Part shown: in pieces, positions 51,209 through 59,950 of the stretch
How the letters are laid out: each line of letters starts with the position of its first letter
How positions within the stretch are numbered: the first letter of the stretch is position 1
NCBI RefSeq assembly: GCF_001941975.2
Contig: NZ_CP146991.1
Span: 228,501 to 292,500, forward strand
Origin: Sporomusa sphaeroides DSM 2875
GTDB lineage: Bacteria > Bacillota > Negativicutes > Sporomusales > Sporomusaceae
Length of the DNA stretch: 64,000 nt
Direction: 5' to 3'
The notes under the pieces: generated by a model
The model's database searches: none
Told to the model about the DNA's origin: nothing
Seen by the model: the letters and a program-made list of their open reading frames with translations, nothing else
Position numbers and translations under genes: made by a program

Positions 51209-53950
51209 ATGGAAAAGCAGTGGCACCAGTTGACCTCAACCGAGGTTTTAACTGCACTTAATTCAGACCTGGAGCGCGGTCTGTCCTCAGCCGAAGTGGC
51301 CAATCGTCTGGCGCAATATGGCTACAATGAATTGCGGGAAAAAGCCCGGGAGCCCCTGTGGAAAAAGTTTCTCAATCAGTTTAAGGATTTTCTGGTGTTA
51401 ATTCTCCTGGTGGCCAGCGTCATTTCGCTGGCCGTTGGCGAAGTGGCCGATTCGCTGGTTATTATCGCCATCGTAGTGCTCAATGCCGCCCTGGGGGTAT
51501 TTCAGGAGGCCAAAGCCGAAAAGGCCCTGGAAGCCTTAAAGAAGATGAGTGCTCCGACCTCGAAGGTTGTTCGCGATGGCGGGATTAGTACCATTCCGTC
51601 CCGGGAACTGGTCCCCGGCGACATCATTCTCCTGGATGCCGGCGATTATATTCCCGCTGATGTGCGGATACTGGAGTCGTTTAACCTGAAGGCCCAGGAG
51701 GCCTCTTTAACCGGTGAATCGGTGCCGGTTGAGAAGGAATGTGCTGTGGTTGCAGCAGAAGCGCCCCTGGCAGAGCGCCATAACTTAGGTTTCATGAGTA
51801 CTGTCGTAACTTACGGCCGCGGTAAGGCCGTCGCCGTCGGTACGGCCATGAATACCGAGATTGGCAAAATTGCCGCCATGCTGCAGACTGTCACCGAAGA
51901 CAGCACCCCGCTGCAAAAAAAGCTGGCCGAGTTTGGCAAGGGACTTGGCGTTATCTGTCTGGCCGTTTGCGCCATTATTTTTGCCATGGGGCTGTGGAAA
52001 GGTTATCAGGACGGTGCGTTAACCTTTGATGAAGTGCAGATGATGCTGATGACCTCTATCAGTCTGGCCGTTGCCGCCATTCCCGAAGGCTTGCCCACAG
52101 TGGTGACCATTGTGCTGGCGCTGGGGATGCAGCGGATGGCCAGAAAAAATTCCATTATGAAAAAGCTTCACGCCGTGGAGACTTTGGGCAGTATCTCGGT
52201 AATTTGTTCTGATAAAACCGGAACACTTACCCAAAATCAAATGACGGTGGTTAAAGTTTTCACTCCTGGCAGGATGTATGCGGTAAGCGGCGAAGGCTAC
52301 AATCCTGCAGGCCAATTTACCCATCAGGAACTGCCGGTAGAGGCAGCGGCCGAAACCGAGCTTGACTTGCTTTTGCGCAGTGCTGTCCTGTGCAATGACG
52401 CCCAGTTAAAAGCCGCTGCCGATAATAAAACCTGGTCGATTATCGGTGACCCCACAGAAGGGGCCTTGGTGGTGGCCGGCTACAAGGGCGGCTATACTCA
52501 ATCTCAGCTGGCGGGGCAATTTCCCCGGCTGCAGGAAATTCCCTTTGATTCCGGCCGGAAGATGATGACCACCCTGCATCGATTTGACAGACAACTGCGC
52601 ACCTTTACCAAAGGCGCTCCCGATGTCCTGTTAAGCCGTTGCACGGCCATTGCCACCGGCGGTTCGGTCCGCCCCTTGACCGAGGCAGAAAAGGCCGTCA
52701 TCCAGGCGGCTAATAAAGAAATGGCTTCCAGCGCCCTGCGGGTACTGGCTGTAGCCTACCGCGACTTTGACAGCAAGCCGGATATGACTAATCCGGCCGA
52801 CATTGAAACCCAGCTGGTATTTATCGGACTGTTGGGCATGATTGATCCACCCCGGCTGGAAGTCAGGGCAGCGGTTGAACTGTGCAAAGGCGCCGGTATC
52901 CGGCCGGTGATGATTACCGGCGACCATCCCGATACTGCCTTTGCCATTGCCAAAGAACTCGGCATTGTAACAGGCTCAGCCCAGGTGCTTACCGGCAAAG
53001 ACCTTGACGCCATGTCCCCGGAGGCTTTAAAACAGGCCGGGGAGACGACCGGCGTATTTGCCCGGGTATCCCCGGAGCATAAGGTTGCTATTGTCGAAGC
53101 GCTCCGCCAGAACAAACATATTGTCGCCATGACCGGCGACGGTGTGAATGATGCGCCTGCCTTGAAAAAGGCCGACATCGGGGTGGCTATGGGCATAACC
53201 GGCACCGATGTTACCAAAGAAACCGCCGATATGGTAATATCTGACGATAACTTTGCCACCATTGTTGCGGCTGTGGAAGAAGGCCGGGTTATTTATACCA
53301 ATATTAAAAAGTTTATCTACTTCCTGCTCTCCTGCAATGCTTCCGAAGTCCTGGTCATCTTCTTTGCCATTCTTTTCGGCTGGCCGCTCCCGTTGTTACC
53401 CATTCAGTTGTTATGGGTTAACCTGGTAACAGATGCCTTCCCGGCTTTGGCCCTGGGGGTTGAAAAGAAAGAACCCAATGTAATGCGCCTTAAGCCGCGT
53501 GACCCGGCTGAGCCGCTGCTTGGCGGCAAGCTGAAAACCCTGATTGTGGTGCAGAGCCTGGCTATTGCCGTCACGGTGTTAGTGTCCTTCCAGTACGCTT
53601 TGGCAAGCTATGGCGGTGACCTCACAGTGGCCCGGACCTTTGCCTTTATTACCCTAATTACCACCCAGATTACCTGCGCCTATGCGGCCCGTTCCGAATA
53701 CTATTCCGCATTCTCACTGGGCTTTTTCAGCAACAAATTTTTAAACGGCGGCGTTGCGCTTTCCTTTGGCCTGCTGCTAGTGTCGGTTTACGGCCCCTTG
53801 CATCTGATATTTAAAACCATTGAGCCAGGCCTGCACGAATGGGGCTTTCTGCTGGCCGTGGCTGTTATCCCCTTCCTGATTACTGAGTCTGCCAAATGGC
53901 TGTTAAAATTGTCCGCCAAACCGGCTCAGTCCATGGATGTAAGCAACTAA
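51209..53950 (+). CDS. P-type cation-transporting ATPase (P2A, Ca2+/Mn2+ type)
   Basis: 913 residues, ATG 51209 with AAGGAGG upstream. An N-terminal cation-ATPase domain (LERGLSSAEVANRLAQYGYN), an actuator loop ASLTGESVPVEKE, the phosphorylation motif CSDKTGTLT (Asp335), KGAPDVLL in the nucleotide domain, and TGDGVNDAPALKKADIG in the hinge. M4 has the Ca2+-pump PEGLP motif and M6 has NLVTDAFPALALG (N..TD), as in SERCA-type pumps. The Mn2+ riboswitch in front suggests that it exports Mn2+ (or Ca2+ and Mn2+). Confidence 0.93.
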   Translation: MEKQWHQLTSTEVLTALNSDLERGLSSAEVANRLAQYGYNELREKAREPLWKKFLNQFKDFLVLILLVASVISLAVGEVADSLVIIAIVVLNAALGVFQEAKAEKALEALKKMSAPTSKVVRDGGISTIPSRELVPGDIILLDAGDYIPADVRILESFNLKAQEASLTGESVPVEKECAVVAAEAPLAERHNLGFMSTVVTYGRGKAVAVGTAMNTEIGKIAAMLQTVTEDSTPLQKKLAEFGKGLGVICLAVCAIIFAMGLWKGYQDGALTFDEVQMMLMTSISLAVAAIPEGLPTVVTIVLALGMQRMARKNSIMKKLHAVETLGSISVICSDKTGTLTQNQMTVVKVFTPGRMYAVSGEGYNPAGQFTHQELPVEAAAETELDLLLRSAVLCNDAQLKAAADNKTWSIIGDPTEGALVVAGYKGGYTQSQLAGQFPRLQEIPFDSGRKMMTTLHRFDRQLRTFTKGAPDVLLSRCTAIATGGSVRPLTEAEKAVIQAANKEMASSALRVLAVAYRDFDSKPDMTNPADIETQLVFIGLLGMIDPPRLEVRAAVELCKGAGIRPVMITGDHPDTAFAIAKELGIVTGSAQVLTGKDLDAMSPEALKQAGETTGVFARVSPEHKVAIVEALRQNKHIVAMTGDGVNDAPALKKADIGVAMGITGTDVTKETADMVISDDNFATIVAAVEEGRVIYTNIKKFIYFLLSCNASEVLVIFFAILFGWPLPLLPIQLLWVNLVTDAFPALALGVEKKEPNVMRLKPRDPAEPLLGGKLKTLIVVQSLAIAVTVLVSFQYALASYGGDLTVARTFAFITLITTQITCAYAARSEYYSAFSLGFFSNKFLNGGVALSFGLLLVSVYGPLHLIFKTIEPGLHEWGFLLAVAVIPFLITESAKWLLKLSAKPAQSMDVSN

Positions 53951-53967
53951 CCACTGCCGTTTTATGC

Positions 53968-54015
53968 AGAAAGACCGGACGATTTCCTTAACAGGATTAG
54001 CGTCCGGTCTTTTAC
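53968..54015. terminator. Bidirectional terminator
   Basis: AAAGACCGGACG (53970-53981) pairs with CGTCCGGTCTTT (54001-54012). T-runs lie on both flanks, so it serves the ATPase gene and the convergent DUF1450 gene. Confidence 0.85.
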
Positions 54016-54020
54016 CTTTT

Positions 54021-54245
54021 TCAGCCCAGCAGATTTTTGATTTCTTCAAAGAGATCATGCGTAATGTCGCCGGTGACCAGATGATCATTGACCTTGGCAA
54101 TATACATTTCGGCACAATCGCCGCATTCGCCCAAACAGGGTTCTATCGATATCTCAGCCGTTTTAAATCCGGCCCGGCATTTTTCCACAAGCTCTTCCAT
54201 ACCTTCGTTTTTCAGGTTGTTTTCACAGAACTGCAGCACATTCAT
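54021..54245 (-). CDS. DUF1450 (YuzB-like) protein
   Basis: 74 residues, ATG 54245 with AAGGAGG upstream. Cysteines at positions 7, 23, 37, 41 and 44 (CENN, CRAG, CLGECGDC). The CLGxCGxC motif resembles thioredoxin-like ferredoxins and metal-binding folds. Function of the family is unknown; B. subtilis YuzB is the named member. Single gene between the ATPase and the siroheme reductase operon. Confidence 0.82.
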   Translation of the reverse strand: MNVLQFCENNLKNEGMEELVEKCRAGFKTAEISIEPCLGECGDCAEMYIAKVNDHLVTGDITHDLFEEIKNLLG

Positions 54246-54327
54246 GACTTTGTCCTCCTTGGATTTTTTTCGAAGTTTAGTTTTGGCCTGATAACGGCAA
54301 ACTATGTGCAGAGATTTAGTCAGGTTC

Positions 54328-54343
54328 TGTGACGAGAATCACA
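54328..54343. promoter_or_regulatory. Perfect CRP-like operator
   Basis: TGTGA-CGAGAA-TCACA. The -10 TATAAT (54388-54393, or TAATAT 54385) downstream lacks a -35, so the promoter probably needs an activator. The site centre lies about 60-65 bp upstream of the expected start, as in class I CRP activation. Confidence 0.7.
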
Positions 54344-54429
54344 CCGTCCTGTGACATTTGGCAGCGAAATGGAAAGAAAACCTGTAATATAATTGATTCA
54401 GGAGATAGAGCCGGAAGGAGATAATAAGC

Positions 54430-54828
54430 ATGGCTGATTTTAATAAACAACAAATGATTGCCGAATTTAAAAAACAATTTGGTTTTGTGCCTCCCTGCAG
54501 TATGGGTGCAGGCGATTTGGGCGAAGATATGCAAAAAATCATTAGCGAATACCATCACATTATTTGGGGCGAGGGTGTTATTCCCCTGAAGTACCGTTAC
54601 TTGATGGCACTGGCTACCGCCGTTTACGGCGATGATGATGTCCGCGCCAAGCTGGAACTGTTAAAAGCCCTGAATCATGGAGCTACCCGGGAAGAAGTTA
54701 TTGAAGTGTTTCGGCAGCAAGTGTGGATGAAAGGTGCTCACACTATTGTCAAACTTAGCCCATTGATTAAATTTATGGATACCATCTATGAAAAAGCCCA
54801 GCATAACGGTGAACCGGGCAGTCACTAA
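54430..54828 (+). CDS. Carboxymuconolactone decarboxylase-like (AhpD-fold) protein
   Basis: 132 residues, ATG 54430 with CCGGAAGGAG upstream. The core ALATAVYGDDDVRAKLELLKAL and GATREEVIEVFRQ matches the helical CMD/AhpD repeat. The redox CxxC of AhpD is absent (the region reads ATAVYGDDDV), so a peroxidase-reductase role is unlikely. Only one Cys (CSMG) is present. It is first in an operon-like set with the siroheme reductase. Confidence 0.82.
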   Translation: MADFNKQQMIAEFKKQFGFVPPCSMGAGDLGEDMQKIISEYHHIIWGEGVIPLKYRYLMALATAVYGDDDVRAKLELLKALNHGATREEVIEVFRQQVWMKGAHTIVKLSPLIKFMDTIYEKAQHNGEPGSH

Positions 54829-54829
54829 T

Positions 54830-54886
54830 TCCTGAGACTAACCTGCTTAATACTCTCAGTTTCTATAAGCGGGAGTTTGGGCGGCA
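54830..54886 (-). repeat. Family C repeat, short copy C4
   Basis: On the minus strand: ACTCCCGCTTATAGAAACTG then AGCAGGTTAGTCTCAGG, aligning with the right ends of C2 and C3 (GAGCGGGTTAGCCTCAGG). It lies in the gap before the siroheme reductase gene. Confidence 0.55.
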
Positions 54887-54930
54887 CCCCTGGTGAAACA
54901 TATTATGAAAAAATAAAGGAGGTGGCAGCC

Positions 54931-55899
54931 ATGCTGCCCAAAGGAGCAAACTTACAGAAAATCAGGGAAGGAAAACGAACCTATGCGATAACTCCCCATT
55001 TACCCGGCGGTTTTATCAAGCCGGAAGTCATGCAAAAGTATGTGGATGTTTCGAAAAAATATGGCGGAATCATGAAGTTGACCTCGGCCCAGCGCATTAT
55101 GATTACCGGATTAAAGGCCGAAGATATTGAAGCTATCTGGGAAGATCTTGGTATGCAGCCGGCCCTGGGTTTTGCCAACTGCGTGCGCAGTGTTAAGATT
55201 TGCCCAGGCAATGCTTTCTGCAAGCGGGGTAAACAAGACAGTATTAAACTCGGCCTGGAACTTGATAAACGGTATATCAAAAAAGAAATGCCCAGCCGGA
55301 TTAAATTGGGGGTGTCGGCCTGCCCTAACTCCTGTGCGGAGTCTTATGTCAAGGATGTCGGTGTCATTGGCACCGATGCAGGCTGGGATATCTACGTCGG
55401 CGGCAGCGCCGGGGCGCATCCCCGGCTGGCCGATAAGCTTATTGAAGGACTCAATTATGACGACACCCTGCGGATTATTGAGATAGTTATGCGCTATTAT
55501 CAAAAACATGCCGATATTGAGCGTATCGGACAATTTATTGACCGCATCGGCTGGGAAAAATTCAAGACCGATATTCTGGCAGAGTTCTATGGTGAAAAAA
55601 GTGCGGTTGTCGAGCCGAAGGTACCACAAACCGAGGCAGGAGAAAAGATTGTGCCCCTGCCGGGCGGGCTTACCGAAGGCAGCCTGGTATTTGGCGATGC
55701 CATTACCGCCGACAGTGTCATCAGCGATATTATCCGGGTTTATCCGCAAACCGTCCCGGTATTCCGCTCTTTCGGCATGGGATGCTTAGGTTGCCCGTCT
55801 TCAGCCGGTGAACCTGTTACCCAGGCTGCGGAAATTCACGGTCTTAACCTGAAAGAGTTGCTGGCCGCCTTAAATAAAGTCGTTCCGGCCAACAAATAA
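54931..55899 (+). CDS. Siroheme nitrite/sulfite reductase-like protein with C-terminal DUF1858
   Basis: 322 residues from ATG 54931 (AAGGAGGTGG upstream); the in-frame TTG at 54877 precedes it. The N-terminal ferredoxin-like half-domain (about 10-70) is followed by the Fe-S/siroheme region: CPGNAFC (CX5C) and ACPNSCAESYVKDVG (CX3C). Residues about 250-320 form a DUF1858 domain with the GCLGCPSS disulfide motif. At ~320 residues it is far shorter than assimilatory reductases (~500-570), as in small Asr/Dsr-like proteins. It probably reduces nitrite, sulfite or a related compound in the cytoplasm. Its neighbours and a CRP-like site suggest control by anaerobic regulators. Confidence 0.85.
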   Translation: MLPKGANLQKIREGKRTYAITPHLPGGFIKPEVMQKYVDVSKKYGGIMKLTSAQRIMITGLKAEDIEAIWEDLGMQPALGFANCVRSVKICPGNAFCKRGKQDSIKLGLELDKRYIKKEMPSRIKLGVSACPNSCAESYVKDVGVIGTDAGWDIYVGGSAGAHPRLADKLIEGLNYDDTLRIIEIVMRYYQKHADIERIGQFIDRIGWEKFKTDILAEFYGEKSAVVEPKVPQTEAGEKIVPLPGGLTEGSLVFGDAITADSVISDIIRVYPQTVPVFRSFGMGCLGCPSSAGEPVTQAAEIHGLNLKELLAALNKVVPANK

Positions 55900-55914
55900 A
55901 GGAGGATAACAACA

Positions 55915-56583
55915 ATGAGCGCTTTTTTAGCACCCATCCATTACTGGTTGTATAACAAAATTCGCCATGTCATTGAACGGGAACAAAGAATTTTTGCCGA
56001 AGCCGACAGCCTGTGCGGCGCCACCGCCGAGGAGGCCCGTTCCCAGGCCTGGCAAAGCTATGGGGAACCACTGCCAGATGCCGACCTGCAGGAGTATATT
56101 GATCAAAGCAATATTCATGGCTGGCTGCAGCGGCAGATTAATATTGCAGAAAGCCGGGAGGCTGCTTTTGTCCAGGCGCTGGTTGATAACTGCGGTGACG
56201 CGGCCATTGATGTAGCGCGCAAGGCGTTTGGCGAACATGGCGCGCATTGCGCCCGGCACGCCGCCGCCCAGGGTAAGTACGAGACGGCTACCGCCCCTGG
56301 TATTTACAAAGCCATAAATGATTATTATCTAAATGGTATGCCTTGCGATCAGGCAGATGCTATTATTGAAAACGCCGCTGACAAGATGGTGTGGGAAAGT
56401 GCGGTTTGCCTGCAGGAACCCAATTGGAAGCGGGCCGGGGCGGATGGCCAAACCATGAAAAAACTTTATAACGAATGGCTTACCACTTTTGTCAATACGC
56501 TTAATCCCGGATTTTCCTTTCGGCAAACGACTGACGCCAAGGCAGGCGGTACTGCTAATCGATACGAAATCACCAGGATATAG
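55915..56583 (+). CDS. Conserved hypothetical protein, all-helical
   Basis: 222 residues, ATG 55915 with AAAGGAGG upstream, 15 bases after the siroheme reductase stop. Cysteines and histidines recur (LCGA, NCGD, GAHCARHAA, MPCDQA, VCLQ), giving candidate metal or heme ligands. Predicted mostly alpha-helical, no signal peptide or TM helix. I do not recognise a family. Its place suggests a partner of the reductase. Confidence 0.7.
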   Translation: MSAFLAPIHYWLYNKIRHVIEREQRIFAEADSLCGATAEEARSQAWQSYGEPLPDADLQEYIDQSNIHGWLQRQINIAESREAAFVQALVDNCGDAAIDVARKAFGEHGAHCARHAAAQGKYETATAPGIYKAINDYYLNGMPCDQADAIIENAADKMVWESAVCLQEPNWKRAGADGQTMKKLYNEWLTTFVNTLNPGFSFRQTTDAKAGGTANRYEITRI

Positions 56584-56590
56584 GCTGTAA

Positions 56591-56619
56591 GAGCCGTAGT
56601 ATGTAAACTACGGCTTTTC
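56591..56619 (+). terminator. Terminator of the siroheme reductase operon
   Basis: AGCCGTAGT (56592-56600) pairs with ACTACGGCT (56607-56615), followed by TTTCC. Confidence 0.82.
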
Positions 56620-56623
56620 CCTA

Positions 56624-56652
56624 TTTCCAAAACTGGCGGCTTATGCTATAAT
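56624..56652 (+). promoter_or_regulatory. Promoter of nfnAB
   Basis: TTTCCA (weak -35, 56624-56629), a 17-bp spacer and consensus TATAAT (56647-56652). Confidence 0.55.
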
Positions 56653-56700
56653 CTTGTCTTGTATTGTCAACATAATATCGCAGCAGGGGAGGATGATTAG

Positions 56701-57579
56701 ATGTATAAAATAGTCGAAAAACGGCAGTTGGCACCACAGATTTACTTGATGGATGTGGAAGCACCCCGGGTGGCTAAATCAGCCAAACCAGGCCAGTTTA
56801 TTATTGTAAAGACGGACGAGAAAGGTGAGAGGATTCCGCTTACCATTTGCGATTATGATACTGTTAAGGGAACGGTTACAATTGTATTCCAGACATTAGG
56901 TAAATCAACCCTGGAAATGGCTGATTACCAGGCTGGTGATTATTTTACCGATTTTGCCGGACCGCTGGGTGAGGCCTCTGAGTTTATTTCTGAGGAAATT
57001 GAGGCCTTAAAACAGCAGAAAATTATTTTTGTTGCCGGTGGTGTGGGAACCGCCCCGGTTTATCCGCAGGTAAAATGGCTGCAGCAGCAGGGGGTTCAGG
57101 TTGACGTAATCATCGGGGCGCGCAACAAGGAAATGGTCATTTTGGAAGAAGAGCTGAAAGCTCTGAGCGCCAGGGTATATGTTACCACCGATGATGGATC
57201 TTACAGCCGGAAAGGCCTGGTTACCGATGTGTTAAAAGAGCTTATTGACAATGGCACCCGGTATGACCATGTTATTGCCATTGGTCCAATGATTATGATG
57301 AAGTTTGTAGCCAAGCTGACCAAGGAGTATGCTATCAAGACAACTATCAGCTTGAATCCGATTATGGTTGACGGCACCGGTATGTGTGGCGCCTGCCGTG
57401 TTTCGGTAGGTGACGAAATCAAATTTGCCTGTGTTGACGGCCCGGAATTTGACGGCCATTTGGTCGACTTTGACGAAGCTATGCGTCGCCAGGCTATGTA
57501 CAAAACTGAAGAAGGCCGGGAGATGCTGGCAATGGAAAAAGGCAGCCACACCGGCGGTTGTTGTGGAGGGCATAACTAA
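56701..57579 (+). CDS. nfnA: NfnA-type sulfide/dihydroorotate-dehydrogenase-like FAD/NAD(P) protein
   Basis: 292 residues, ATG 56701. An FAD-binding barrel (PGQFIIVKTDEKGERIPLTI) and an NAD(P) domain (VAGGVGTAPVYPQVKWL). The C-terminal Fe-S motif GMCGACRVSVG...FACVDGP matches the [2Fe-2S]-binding end of DHO dehydrogenase electron-transfer subunits and NfnA. A last cysteine pair lies in GGCCGGHN. It is the small subunit of the NADH-dependent ferredoxin:NADP+ oxidoreductase complex (electron bifurcation). Its last codon overlaps the NfnB start. Confidence 0.93.
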   Translation: MYKIVEKRQLAPQIYLMDVEAPRVAKSAKPGQFIIVKTDEKGERIPLTICDYDTVKGTVTIVFQTLGKSTLEMADYQAGDYFTDFAGPLGEASEFISEEIEALKQQKIIFVAGGVGTAPVYPQVKWLQQQGVQVDVIIGARNKEMVILEEELKALSARVYVTTDDGSYSRKGLVTDVLKELIDNGTRYDHVIAIGPMIMMKFVAKLTKEYAIKTTISLNPIMVDGTGMCGACRVSVGDEIKFACVDGPEFDGHLVDFDEAMRRQAMYKTEEGREMLAMEKGSHTGGCCGGHN

Positions 57580-58967
57580 TGAGCAAAGCAGCTAGAGTAC
57601 CAGTACGTGAACAATGTCCCAAACAACGTGTTACCAATTTTGATGAAGTATGCCTGGGCTATTCGCTGGAGGAAGCCGTTGCGGAAGCCAACCGCTGCCT
57701 GAATTGCAAAAACGCCAAATGTGTTGGCGATTGCCCTGTAGCAATAAATATTCCGGAATTTGTCAGCCATGTTAAAAAAGGCGAAATTGCCGAAGCTGCC
57801 AAAGTGATTGCCCAGGCCAGTGCTCTGCCTGCTGTCTGCGGCCGCGTATGTCCGCAGGAAACCCAGTGTGAGGGCAAGTGTATTCTGGGAATTAAGGGTG
57901 AAGCTGTGGCCATTGGCAAACTGGAGCGGTTTGTGGCCGACTGGGCCCGGGAAAATCAGATAACGGCGGCGGAAGCGGCACCGAAAAACGGCAAGAAAGT
58001 AGCCGTAATCGGCAGTGGTCCTGCCGGACTGACCTGTGCCGGCGACTTGGCCCTTAAAGGCTATGAAGTCACCATCTTTGAAGCGCTGCACGAACCAGGC
58101 GGCGTATTGGTTTATGGTATCCCGGAATTCCGGCTGCCGAAAGAAACCGTGGTTAAAGCCGAGATCGAGAACCTCAAAAAACTGGGTGTTGCGATTGAGA
58201 CTAACGTGGTTATTGGTAAAACAGTCACCATTGATGAACTATTGAATGAAGAAGGCTTTGATGCCGTATTTATTGGGTCAGGCGCCGGCTTGCCGAAGTT
58301 TATGGGAATTGCCGGTGAAAACGCCAACGGCGTATTCTCTGCCAATGAGTTTTTAACCCGTAACAATCTGATGAAGGCTTTTAAAGAAGACTATTCAACA
58401 CCCATCAAGGTGGGTAAAAAAGTCGCTGTAGTTGGCGGTGGCAACGTAGCTATGGATGCCGCCAGAACAGCCGCCCGCCTGGGTGCGGAAACTCATATTG
58501 TTTATCGCCGGTCGGAAGCCGAACTGCCTGCCCGGGTTGAGGAAGTGCATCATGCCAAAGAAGAAGGGGTAATTTTTGATGTGCTGACCAATCCGACAGA
58601 GATTCTGGTGGATGAAAAAGGCTGGGTGACCGGTCTGAAGTGCGTTAAAATGGAACTGGGTGAACCGGATGCCGGTGGCCGGAGAAAACCGGTGGTTGTA
58701 GCTGACTCCGAGTTTGTTATGGAAGTGGATACGGTCATCATGTCTCTCGGCACTTCGCCTAATCCGCTCATTTCCTCGACTACCCAGGGACTGGAAATCA
58801 ATAAATGGCAATGCATTGTCGCCGATGAGGAAACCGGTTTAACCAGCCGCGAACGTGTTTACGCCGGCGGTGATGCCGTTACCGGCGCAGCCACAGTCAT
58901 TCTGGCCATGGGCGCAGGCAAAAAAGCCGCAGCCGCCATTGATGAAATGCTTATGTCTTCGAAATAA
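57579..58967 (+). CDS. nfnB: NfnB-type NADPH-dependent glutamate synthase-like subunit
   Basis: 462 residues, ATG 57579. An N-terminal Fe-S region (CLNCKNAKCVGDCP and CGRVCPQETQCEGKC) is followed by two Rossmann folds: VIGSGPAGLTCAGDLALKGY and VGGGNVAMDAARTAARLGA, ending with YAGGDAVTGAATVILAMGAG. It is similar to GltD/NADPH-GltA, and its place directly after NfnA marks it as NfnB. The pair moves electrons between NADH, ferredoxin and NADPH, an essential function in many acetogens. No GltB large subunit is nearby. Confidence 0.93.
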   Translation: MSKAARVPVREQCPKQRVTNFDEVCLGYSLEEAVAEANRCLNCKNAKCVGDCPVAINIPEFVSHVKKGEIAEAAKVIAQASALPAVCGRVCPQETQCEGKCILGIKGEAVAIGKLERFVADWARENQITAAEAAPKNGKKVAVIGSGPAGLTCAGDLALKGYEVTIFEALHEPGGVLVYGIPEFRLPKETVVKAEIENLKKLGVAIETNVVIGKTVTIDELLNEEGFDAVFIGSGAGLPKFMGIAGENANGVFSANEFLTRNNLMKAFKEDYSTPIKVGKKVAVVGGGNVAMDAARTAARLGAETHIVYRRSEAELPARVEEVHHAKEEGVIFDVLTNPTEILVDEKGWVTGLKCVKMELGEPDAGGRRKPVVVADSEFVMEVDTVIMSLGTSPNPLISSTTQGLEINKWQCIVADEETGLTSRERVYAGGDAVTGAATVILAMGAGKKAAAAIDEMLMSSK

Positions 58968-58983
58968 CATGTCAATATAGCTA

Positions 58984-59020
58984 GAACCGCCCCATGCCGG
59001 CAGGCAGAGGGCGGTTTTAT
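58984..59020. terminator. Terminator after nfnB
   Basis: AACCGCCC (58985-58992) pairs with GGGCGGTT (59009-59016), followed by TTAT. It lies between convergent genes. Confidence 0.78.
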
Positions 59021-59028
59021 ATTTAGAC

Positions 59029-59724
59029 TCACAGTTTATACAGGAGATACAAGCCTGCTAAGATCAGCGGCTGATGTACAAGGTAAACCGGCAAAGAATG
59101 GCGCCCGAGCCAGCCTAGCCAGCCGGCCGGGCGGTACAAAGCGGCCCCAGGCCACAGCGGCTGTTTTGCCGGATATAAGAGTTTGCCTGCTGCCAGGCCA
59201 TAGAGGACTATGCCCAGCCAGGGGAATATGGGGTAATAATCAAGCGAGGCAAAGCCGGGAGGCGTGATGCCCAAAGGGATAAACCAGGGCAGCGGCGGTG
59301 TCAGGGTAATGGCTAGTTTTCCTGCTATGATGCAGACTGTTCCGGCCACTGCCAGTGTCAGGGCGCTATACTGTTTCAGCCAGGGGGCCAGCAGCATGGC
59401 GCTGCCCAGCAGATGCAAAATGCCAAACCGGATATATTCTGCCGGCTGGAGAAGGTAGGTGACTGCCGTAATAATCAGGCCGGTGCCCAGTACTTTGAGT
59501 CCGCGCTGCAGTGAATTACGGCTAAGCGTACAGCTTATTCCCGATACCAGCATAAACAGTACTGCCGCAGCTTTGCCCTGGTAATACCAAAACCCATTCA
59601 GATAATCAACCGGCCAGTGGTAAAAATAGGCCAGGTCAAACACGATATGAAAAATGATCATTAGCAGGATAGCGATTCCACGCAGTAAATCTATTTCGGC
59701 CAGTCGGGCGGTTGGCTGGGGCAA
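59029..59724 (-). CDS. DUF1624 (heparan-alpha-glucosaminide N-acetyltransferase-like) membrane protein
   Basis: 231 residues from TTG 59724, nine bases after AAGGAGG. The frame extends upstream to 59799, but those codons have no binding site and contain no conserved motif. RLAEIDLLRGIAILLMIIFHIVFDL is the family N-terminal signature (with the conserved His in TM1), followed by about seven TM helices ending in PVYLVHQPLILAGLYLL. It belongs to the acyltransferase-3/HGSNAT superfamily. The acceptor is unknown. Confidence 0.87.
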   Translation of the reverse strand: MPQPTARLAEIDLLRGIAILLMIIFHIVFDLAYFYHWPVDYLNGFWYYQGKAAAVLFMLVSGISCTLSRNSLQRGLKVLGTGLIITAVTYLLQPAEYIRFGILHLLGSAMLLAPWLKQYSALTLAVAGTVCIIAGKLAITLTPPLPWFIPLGITPPGFASLDYYPIFPWLGIVLYGLAAGKLLYPAKQPLWPGAALYRPAGWLGWLGRHSLPVYLVHQPLILAGLYLLYKL

Positions 59725-59950
59725 GACGGGTGGCCTCCTTATGGCAGGAAACGGAGTTTCCCGGCGATGCTTTGTCATTACTTTAACAATAAAATACAAT
59801 TCGCATTACGTCAAGTGACCCTGTTTCAGCACTATATTAATTTCACAAATCCGGTAACTTTTTGTGCTATTTGTGACACAATATAATAAATAATAGTAAT
59901 ACTGTTAGCAGGAATACCCTTCGGCAAAGGGAATTATAGTAGCAGATGGA

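Noticed and set aside
59856-59883. CRP-like site TGTGC-N6-TGACA near the small transporter
   Set aside because: Two mismatches to the operator and no fitting position; too weak to list as a feature.
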